Below are positions 1-5,349 of a stretch of 5,349 nt of DNA, one piece after another. The DNA is from Pseudomonadota bacterium. Lineage in GTDB: Bacteria > Desulfobacterota > WTBG01 > CAIYCZ01. The translations under genes were made by a program, and so were the position numbers. Position 1 is the first letter of the stretch. Each line of letters starts with the position of its first letter. The DNA is taken from NCBI GenBank assembly GCA_026388865.1, contig JAPLIX010000408.1:1-5349 (forward strand), written 5' to 3'. The notes beneath the pieces were generated by a model. It ran no database searches. It saw only the letters and a list, made by a program, of their open reading frames with translations, and had not been told where the DNA came from.

Positions 1-905
1 CCACCACAAATACGCCGCCCACGACGGCAAGCAGCACTTCATGCTTGGTGATAATGGCCACCGCGCCAAGAGAGCCCCCCAGGGCAAGGGATCCGACATC
101 ACCCATGAATATCTGCGCCGGATGACTGTTGTACCAGAGAAAGCCCATGCTGGCGCCGACCAGTGCACCGCAGAATACGGTCAGCTCGCCGCTGCCGGAA
201 ACATAGGTGATCTGCAGATATTCAGCAATGCGCACATTACCTGAAATATAGGAAAACAGCATATAGGTAGCCGATACCAGAAGCACCAGCCCTATGGCCA
301 GCCCGTCCAAGCCATCAGTGAGGTTCACCGCATCTGAGCAGCCCACAATCACGAGCACCACAAAGGCGAGGTAGCAGATGCCGAGATTCGGCAATAAGTT
401 TTTAAAAAACGGGACACTTAAATGGGTGTTCCAGGTGGGCAGCATATACAGATAGATCGCAATTACCGCTCCTACCGCTGTCTGCAGGAGGATCTTCTGC
501 CAGGCGGTTATGCCTTTGGCGTTTTTCCCTTTGATCTTTTTCCAGTCATCGAGCAGAGTCATCGAGCAGCCCGATGGCGCCCATGCCCACCAGCGCAAAG
601 AGCACCAGCCAGATATAGTGGTTGGTAATATCTGCCCACAGGCAGGTTGACGTGACAACAGCAAACAGGATCAGAACGCCCCCGGCCGTCGGAGTACCCT
701 GCTTTTTCCGGTGCGTTGCGGGTCCGTCCTCCCTGATATACTGACCAAAGTTGATCTTTCGCAGCTTCTCGACCACGAACGGCCCCAAAATGAGCGTGAT
801 CAGCAATGCCGTCACCGTTGCATAGATGGCGCGAAAAGTGATGTAACGGAATACATTAAAAAAACTGAAATACTCATGAAGCGGATAGAACAGATAATAG
901 AGCAT
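1..905 (-). CDS. mraY: MraY, phospho-MurNAc-pentapeptide transferase; partial (3' end off window) and frame-disrupted
   Basis: Integral membrane enzyme that transfers phospho-MurNAc-pentapeptide from UDP to undecaprenyl phosphate, making lipid I. ATG at 905 follows a GAGGG-type ribosome site and lies 16 bases after the murF stop. The first frame reads the typical MraY N-terminus (PLHEYFSFFNVFRYITFR, then REDGP near 59-62 and GTPTAGG at 70-76) up to LLDD, whose Asp115-Asp116 match the catalytic pair of E. coli MraY. It then hits a stop at 546-548 because of a 13-base tandem duplication. Removing one copy gives an uninterrupted frame to the window edge (297 codons of a usual ~360), including NLTDGLDGLA at 190-199, FLWYNSHPAQ at 251-260 and FMGDVGS at 262-268 with Asp265. 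These motifs leave little doubt about identity. In the repaired protein residue 187 is Asp where the family normally has Asn (SNAVN). As written, only a non-functional 119-residue fragment would be made. Confidence 0.93.
544..569. repeat. Perfect 13-bp tandem duplication inside mraY
   Basis: Two adjacent identical 13-base units (AGTCATCGAGCAG on the + strand) occupy 544-556 and 557-569. On the coding strand each encodes part of L-L-D-D. Thirteen bases is not a multiple of three, so the second copy shifts the frame by one and brings a TGA into phase after L-L-D-D-S-A-R. With one copy the protein reads GLLDDWKKIKGKNAKG, as expected for MraY. The shape is that of a replication-slippage duplication; an assembly artefact would look the same. 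Confidence 0.93.
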
Positions 906-921
906 GCTCCCTCGGCACCGG
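906..921 (-). promoter_or_regulatory. murF-mraY gap with mraY ribosome binding site
   Basis: The 16 bases between the murF stop and the mraY ATG contain GAGGGAG directly upstream of the start on the coding strand. This purine-rich stretch is a plausible Shine-Dalgarno sequence with short spacing, and it supports the ATG at 905. The gap is too short for a separate promoter or terminator, so mraY is most likely cotranscribed with murF. Confidence 0.6.
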
Positions 922-2337
922 TTACTGCATGGTCTGGTGGTTGTTGCCTCCTGGTTGCTGCAGGAAGGAGACGGTTCTTTCCATCTCCGTGGCCCGCGAT
1001 CCCTTTACCAGGATCCAGTCGCCCTCCTGAATTTCCTGCCCAAGCTGCTCTGCCAGCAGCTCCCGCGTCGCAAACACCCGGATACGCGCTGCGGGCATTC
1101 CTTCCGCCAGGGCCCCTTCTGCCACTGACCCGGCATAGCTCCCGCAGAGATAAAGATAATCGATCCCTATGCGTGCGGCGGTACTGCCGGCCGCGCGGTG
1201 AAACTCTGCTGCACGCTCGCCCAGCTCCAGCATGTCTCCCAGTACCGCAATCGTGCGCTGGCCTTTTTTCATGTGAGAAAGGGCCGTAAGCGATGCCTGC
1301 ACGGACACCGGGTTCGCATTATAGGCGTCATTGATGATATGCATACCGCGCAGGGTGATAATTTCCATGCGGCCGGGCATCGGCTGGAACTGTTCAAGCC
1401 CATTTTTAATGTCATCCAGGGGCAGGTGCAGGGCATGTGCAACCGCGGCAGCAGCCAGGGCATTGCTTAAAAACATGCCGCCGGGAAGGGCCAGGGTCAC
1501 CGCTGTCCGGGCACCCATGATGTCAAGCATAAAGACGGTTCCCTCACCATTCTGGTTTATAACCGTTCCGCGCACATCCCCCGTTTGCATGCCAAATGAG
1601 ATGATCCGCGCCCGGGTCTTCTCTGCCAGCCGCACGACGCGCTCGTCATCCTGGTTAACGACAGCGGTAGCATCGGGGGTAAGCGCTGCAAACAGCTCTC
1701 CTTTTGCTGCCATGATATTCTCCATGGTTTGCAGATGCTCAAGGTGAGCCGGGCCGATGTTGGTAATGACACCAATCTGCGGCAGCGCGATGGCGGCGAG
1801 TCGCTCAATCTCACCCCGGGCGCTCATACCCATCTCCATGATGCCCACCTGATGTCCTTTATGCAGCTGCAACAGCGACAGCGGAAGCCCGATCAGGTTA
1901 TTAAAGTTCCCCGGATTCCTGATGGCATTGCATCTCAGGCGTGCAATCTGCCACACCATCTCCTTGGTGGTGGTTTTGCCATTGCTGCCGGTGATGGCAA
2001 CAACGGGAAGGTCAAACTTCTTTCTCCAGAAACATGCCAGGTCCCCCAGCGCCTGCAATGGGCAATCGATTGCGATCAGCACGCTATCCGGAAATCGCTT
2101 CCGTAGGTCCGGCATCAGCGCGTTTCCCCTCTGGACCAACGACGCGCGTGCCCCCTTGCTGAACGCATCGCTGATAAAGACGTGGCCGTCACAGTTACTC
2201 CCGGTGAGCGGCACAAACAGCTCTTCCGCAGCGATGCGCCGGGAATCAATGGAAACGCCGGTTATGACCGCATCCGGCGCTCCCTGCGCCAGGTGCCCTC
2301 GGGTTGCATCAAGAATCTCGCGCATGTTCAGTTTCAT
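922..2337 (-). CDS. murF: MurF, UDP-MurNAc-tripeptide--D-alanyl-D-alanine ligase
   Basis: Cytoplasmic ATP-dependent ligase that adds D-Ala-D-Ala to UDP-MurNAc-tripeptide, giving the pentapeptide precursor used by MraY. The 471-residue product has the usual Mur ligase layout. An N-terminal UDP-substrate domain contains the DSR motif near 31-33. The central ATPase domain has the P-loop GSNGKTT at 117-123, NPGNFNNLIG at 141-150, MEMG at 167-170 and NIGPAHLE at 193-200, with a lysine in AAKGE near 212 at the place where Mur ligases often carry a carbamylated lysine. The C-terminal domain has DAYNANP at 337-343, VLGDMLELG at 365-373 and VKGSRATEME at 444-453. Length is normal and the frame intact. 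ATG 2337 is chosen because MKLNMREIL matches the usual MurF beginning; TTG 2346 and ATG 2325 are possible alternatives, and none has a strong ribosome site. The segment GGMFLSNALAA near 286-296 lacks the His-Asn usually seen before the NALAA helix. Confidence 0.96.
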   Translation of the reverse strand: MKLNMREILDATRGHLAQGAPDAVITGVSIDSRRIAAEELFVPLTGSNCDGHVFISDAFSKGARASLVQRGNALMPDLRKRFPDSVLIAIDCPLQALGDLACFWRKKFDLPVVAITGSNGKTTTKEMVWQIARLRCNAIRNPGNFNNLIGLPLSLLQLHKGHQVGIMEMGMSARGEIERLAAIALPQIGVITNIGPAHLEHLQTMENIMAAKGELFAALTPDATAVVNQDDERVVRLAEKTRARIISFGMQTGDVRGTVINQNGEGTVFMLDIMGARTAVTLALPGGMFLSNALAAAAVAHALHLPLDDIKNGLEQFQPMPGRMEIITLRGMHIINDAYNANPVSVQASLTALSHMKKGQRTIAVLGDMLELGERAAEFHRAAGSTAARIGIDYLYLCGSYAGSVAEGALAEGMPAARIRVFATRELLAEQLGQEIQEGDWILVKGSRATEMERTVSFLQQPGGNNHQTMQ

Positions 2338-2361
2338 ACCGGTCAACTCGCAGGCATAGTA

Positions 2362-3873
2362 TCAGTTGTGGCGTCCCAGGCTGCTGCGTGCCACTTCCCG
2401 GTCGTCAAACGGAAATTTTTTATCGCCGATTTGCTGGAAGGTCTCATGCCCCTTGCCGGCAATCAGCACGCTATCTCCCGGCTGTGCCAGGGAGAGAGCA
2501 CGGTATATTGCCTGGGCACGGTCCGGGCAGATGCCATACACTTTTTTTTCTGTTTTACCGGAACACAGGTTGTCGGACGCTTTGTTCATTCCTTCTGCCA
2601 GCACCCCGCATTCAATCTCCCGGATAATGTTCTCGGGCGGCTCGCTGCGCGGGTTATCCGAGGTAATAATAACCGTATCACTGTAGCGTGCCGCCACCCT
2701 TCCCATCACCGGCCGCTTCTCCCGGTCCCGGTCTCCTCCGCAGCCGAATACGGTGACAATATTTCGTCCCCCGATATCACGCAGCGTCTGCAAAACGTTT
2801 TCAAGCGCATCGCCGGTGTGCGCATAATCAACGACAATGAGCATCCCCCTGCTGTTTTCAATGCGCTCCATCCGTCCCGGTATGGTGTGCACGGCTTCAA
2901 TGCCGGTGCGGATTGCTTCAGGCGCGATATCAAGCGAGACCGCCACGGCTACAGCGGCAAGAATGTTGTAGAGGTTAAACATGCCCAGCAGCGGGGAATA
3001 AAGCTGCAACATGCCGCCGGGAGTATGAATGTCTGCGCGAATGCCTTCAGGGGAAAGAGCAGCCGTGTGCGCGTGAATGTCTCCTGCCGCATAGCCAAAG
3101 CTGAGACGCGGAACGGATATTCTCTCCAGCAGCTCTCTCCCCAGGGGATCGTCCTGGTTAACGACGGCCAGCACCTTCTGTTTTGCTGAACCGGCAAGCA
3201 CCTGGGTAAAAAAACGTTCTTTGCTCTGGAAATAGTTCTCCAGCGTCTCATGATAATCCAGGTGTTCCGGCGTCAGATTGGTAAAAACACCGACATCAAA
3301 CTGGCAGCCGTCAACCCGCCGCTGATCAAGGCCCTGGGAAGAAACCTCCATCACCAGATACTGTGCGCCCCCGTCAACCATGTCCCGCAGTATGTTCTGC
3401 AGCTCCATTGGCTCAAGGGTGGTCTGCGCTGCCGGCCGTTGCAGCGAGCCGCAGCGGTATGCAACCGTGCCGAGAACCCCCACCGCAAAGCCGGCGTGCT
3501 GGAGGATAGACTCGATGAGATAGGTGGTGGTGGTTTTGCCATTGGTGCCGGTGATGCCAACCAGCGCTGCCTGCCGCGACGGGTGGCCATAAAACTGCGT
3601 TGCAAGCAGAGACAGCGCACGCCGGGAATCGGGCACCACAATGGTTGCTGCATCAGGTTTGGAAAACGGTTTTTGTGTTACAAAGGCTCTCGTCCCTGCC
3701 TGATAGACAGCTTCTAGAAAATCGTGCCCATCCACCCGCAAGCCGGCAATAGCAACAAACAGACTGTTCGCGCCGGCACTCCCTGAATGGCTCACTATAG
3801 ATCTGATTTCCTGCTGCTCATCCCCGAACAATTCTTTTTCATCAAGCACCGGCAGTAATTGTCCGAGTTTCAT
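2362..3873 (-). CDS. murE: MurE, UDP-MurNAc-L-Ala-D-Glu:meso-diaminopimelate ligase
   Basis: Cytoplasmic ATP-dependent ligase that adds the third stem-peptide residue to UDP-MurNAc-L-Ala-D-Glu. The 503-residue protein has the normal MurE length and all three Mur domains: an N-terminal UDP-binding part (DSR-like turn replaced by VSHSGSAGANSLFVAI near 27-42), P-loop GTNGKTTTT at 109-117, MEVSSQGLDQRRV at 175-187, LTPEHLDYH at 200-208, and a lysine in YFQSKERF near 218 at the usual carbamylation site. The C-terminal domain has GRMERIE at 333-339, VDYAHTGDALENVL at 348-361, FGCGGDRDREKRPVMG at 376-391, DNPRSEPP at 406-413 and GKGHE at 473-477. The DNPR motif and GKGHE are the meso-DAP specificity signature, so meso-DAP rather than lysine is inferred. 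ATG 3873 overlaps the ftsI stop as ATGA, suggesting translational coupling, and AAGGGA lies 8 bases upstream. A GTG at 3975 in the same frame adds 34 residues unlike MurE and is rejected. The substrate motif reads TTLEP instead of the commoner TTPEP at 151-155. Confidence 0.97.
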   Translation of the reverse strand: MKLGQLLPVLDEKELFGDEQQEIRSIVSHSGSAGANSLFVAIAGLRVDGHDFLEAVYQAGTRAFVTQKPFSKPDAATIVVPDSRRALSLLATQFYGHPSRQAALVGITGTNGKTTTTYLIESILQHAGFAVGVLGTVAYRCGSLQRPAAQTTLEPMELQNILRDMVDGGAQYLVMEVSSQGLDQRRVDGCQFDVGVFTNLTPEHLDYHETLENYFQSKERFFTQVLAGSAKQKVLAVVNQDDPLGRELLERISVPRLSFGYAAGDIHAHTAALSPEGIRADIHTPGGMLQLYSPLLGMFNLYNILAAVAVAVSLDIAPEAIRTGIEAVHTIPGRMERIENSRGMLIVVDYAHTGDALENVLQTLRDIGGRNIVTVFGCGGDRDREKRPVMGRVAARYSDTVIITSDNPRSEPPENIIREIECGVLAEGMNKASDNLCSGKTEKKVYGICPDRAQAIYRALSLAQPGDSVLIAGKGHETFQQIGDKKFPFDDREVARSSLGRHN

Positions 3874-3890
3874 CCCTTTGTTCCCTTCCC
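3870..3890 (-). promoter_or_regulatory. ftsI/murE ATGA stop-start overlap with murE ribosome binding site
   Basis: On the coding strand GGGAAGGGAACAAAGGG immediately precedes ATGA, in which ATG (3873-3871) starts murE and TGA (3872-3870) ends the ftsI tail frame. AAGGGA is 8 bases from the ATG, good Shine-Dalgarno spacing. Such four-base overlaps commonly couple translation of adjacent dcw genes. Because of the upstream ftsI frameshift, ribosomes on the sequence as written would terminate near 4052-4054 and would not reach this overlap, so coupling could be weakened; that consequence is inference. Confidence 0.75.
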
Positions 3891-5349
3891 GGGAGCTAGG
3901 TCTTTTGTCTCCCGCCACCCCGGGTCCGGATTTATCCGCTGCAATGACGACTCGGGATATATCCGCTGATAGCACAGAATCTGCTGCGCCATTTTACTGA
4001 AGGCCGGTGCTGCTACAACCCCGCCGTAGGTAACTCCTTTCGGCTCATCGATCACCACCACGATGGTGAGTTTTGGATCCTGGGCCGGAATGAATCCCAC
4101 AAAGGAGGAAACGCATTTGTCCCTCCTTCCTGCGTCACGGTCTTGAGCATCTCCCTGAGTAACCGCGCGCTCTGATCCGAGATCACGCGGCGGATGATGG
4201 TGGGGGCAGCCTCCTGAATAACCGTGCCGTTCTCTTCCTGAATTTTTTTCACCAGATATGGCCTCATGAGCAGGCCGCCATTTGCAATGGCCGAATATGC
4301 AGACGCCATCTGCAGGGCCGTGACTGATACCCCCTGGCCAAAGGAAATGGTCCCGAGATTAATTTCCCGCCACTGCGAAGCGTGCGGTATATAGCCTGAC
4401 ACCTCTCCCGGCAGTTCAATACCGGTCTCCCGGCTGAAGCCAAATTTGCAAATATAGTTATAAAAACGTTCCCGGCCAAGATGCTGGGCAATTTTACTTG
4501 CTCCGATATTGCTGGAGTATTTTATCACTTCGGTGACGCTGAGGAGTCCATGGGGGTGAGCGTCATGAATAATTTTTCCGCCTATATGATACGAACCGTT
4601 TTCACAATCATAGATGTCCTCGGGTTTTACCACGCCCTCCTCAAGGGCTGAGCCCACAACAAACGGCTTAAAAGTTGATCCCGGCTCAAAGACATCAGTT
4701 ATCGCCCGGTTTTTCCAGATGTCCCCGGGAACACTTCCCTGGTTGGGATTAAAGGCCGGGGCAACTGCTGATGCTAAAATTTCGCCCGTCCGGGGATCGA
4801 TAACCACTGCCAGCCCGCTCCGTGCCCGGGCCGCAGTAACTGCTGCCTGGAGCTCTTTCTCTACAATGTACTGGATATTTTTATCAATCGTCAAAACGAG
4901 GTTATAGCCCCGGAGAGAATCGACCTTCTTGATACCCTCGGGAAATAAATCCCGACCCAGGGCATCCCGGTTCACCAGCAAATATCCTGAAGTACCTCTA
5001 ATCTGCTTATCAAACTCGCGCTCAACGCCCTCCAGACCCTGAGAGTCAACACCGACAAAACCGAGCAGCTGGCCTGCCAGTTCTTTGTGCGGATAGAAGC
5101 GCTGCGCTTCTTTAGTGAAGCCCAGTCCGCTTATTTTCAGATCTTTTATTTTCCCTGACTGCTCCGGGGTGATTTTTCTCTTTACCCAGACAAAGCTCTG
5201 CTGGCTCTGAATGATGCTTAAGATTTTGTCCCGGGAGATACCCAGGATGGAGCACATTTTCTGCGCGGCATCTTTTTTGTTTTGCATGAGCCGCGGGCGG
5301 GCATACAGCGAATCAACATCAAGGCTGAAGGCAAACTCCACCCGGTTGC
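3870..5349 (-). CDS. ftsI: FtsI/PBP3-type class B penicillin-binding protein; partial (5' end off window), internally deleted and frame-disrupted
   Basis: Periplasmic, membrane-anchored DD-transpeptidase that cross-links septal peptidoglycan within the divisome. The window begins inside the N-terminal pedestal (VDSLYARP), so the membrane anchor is missing. Numbering from the codon at 5341 as residue 1, the pedestal has LLGFVGVDSQGLEGVE at 92-107 and LTIDKNIQ at 150-157. The transpeptidase domain has FEPGSTFKPF at 218-227 with the catalytic serine at 222, YSSN at 275-278 (SxN box) and SFGQGVSVTALQMASAYS at 333-350. After VTQEGGT (402-408) the frame runs into an unrelated tail and stops at 4052-4054. 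In another frame from about 4121, DKCVSSFVGFIPAQDPKLT resumes, followed by VVVIDEPKG, YGGVVAAPAFSKMAQQ and a stop at 3870-3872 overlapping murE. Between the two parts the usual AAVPGYRVAGKTGTAQK region is absent, so the KTG box is lost. No PASTA domain is visible, and position before murE favours FtsI over SpoVD. Confidence 0.92.
4114..4124 (-). other. Deletion junction in ftsI (KTG box lost)
   Basis: On the coding strand the run GAAGGAGGGACAAATGCGTT joins two parts of ftsI. Read in the upstream frame it gives E-G-G-T; read in the downstream frame it gives D-K-C-V-S-S-F-V-G-F. In related FtsI proteins these two blocks are separated by about 28-33 residues that include the KTG box. The frame change means the missing length is 1 more than a multiple of three, so roughly 85-100 bases. 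The exact break cannot be fixed because GGAC may belong to either side. Confidence 0.85.

Noticed and set aside
544..569. Programmed ribosomal frameshift in mraY
   Set aside because: No slippery heptamer is seen at the site, and the exact 13-base repeat explains the shift fully.
422..628. A 68-codon + strand frame over the mraY duplication
   Set aside because: It is opposite conserved MraY coding sequence and has no supporting motif or ribosome site.
711..1289. A 192-codon + strand open frame crossing the mraY start and murF end
   Set aside because: Rich in Pro, Ser, Ala and Arg with no motif; it lies opposite two recognised genes and is a shadow frame.
2182..3189. A 335-codon open frame on the + strand opposite murE and the murF start
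   Set aside because: It is antisense to well-conserved MurE/MurF coding sequence, has low-complexity composition with no recognisable domain, and lacks a convincing ribosome site. High-GC codon bias commonly leaves such mirror frames open.
3871..3975. Upstream GTG start for murE at 3975, adding 34 residues
   Set aside because: The added residues are the ftsI tail read in the wrong frame and do not resemble MurE. ATG 3873 has a good ribosome site and the usual ATGA overlap.
3870..4100. A separate small gene ending at the murE start
   Set aside because: Its product (GFIPAQDPKLT, VVVIDEPKG, YGGVVAAPAF) is the C-terminal end of FtsI displaced into another frame, not an independent gene.
1..5349. 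A novel defence, mobile or RNA-based system
   Set aside because: Every part of the window is accounted for by four standard dcw genes with gaps of 25 bases or less. No inverted repeats of insertion elements, repeat-spacer arrays or unassigned coding regions were found.

Overview
The window is a tightly packed, single-direction stretch of the division and cell wall (dcw) gene cluster, read entirely from the minus strand. Going in the direction of transcription (right to left) it holds the back part of ftsI (class B penicillin-binding protein), complete murE, complete murF, and the front part of mraY. This is the canonical dcw order ftsI-murE-murF-mraY. Both edges cut through genes: the ftsI N-terminus lies beyond the right edge and the mraY C-terminus beyond the left edge. 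No gap is longer than about 25 bases. I see no promoter, terminator, RNA gene, mobile element or CRISPR array.

Organism: a bacterium with meso-diaminopimelate peptidoglycan (MurE carries the DNPR motif) and moderately high GC, with C/G-rich third positions. The style of the MraY and FtsI sequences and the compact cluster fit a Gram-negative, most likely the deltaproteobacterial/Desulfobacterota group. That placement comes from remembered family resemblance and is only moderately sure.

The genes work together. MurE adds the third amino acid to UDP-MurNAc-dipeptide, MurF adds D-Ala-D-Ala, MraY moves the finished phospho-MurNAc-pentapeptide onto undecaprenyl phosphate in the membrane, and FtsI cross-links the final product at the septum. 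Spacing implies one operon: ftsI and murE overlap by ATGA, murE-murF are about 24 bases apart, and murF-mraY are 16 bases apart.

The unusual part is damage, not a new system. Two of the four genes, both normally essential, are broken in the sequence as given. mraY carries a perfect 13-base tandem duplication (544-569) that shifts the frame directly after the catalytic Asp-Asp pair; deleting one copy restores an open MraY frame to the window edge. ftsI has lost roughly 85-100 bases around 4114-4124, which removes the conserved KTG box of the transpeptidase and shifts the frame; the C-terminal tail continues in another frame down to the murE start. murE and murF are intact, with a few substitutions at usually conserved positions. 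I found no evidence of a previously undescribed system here.
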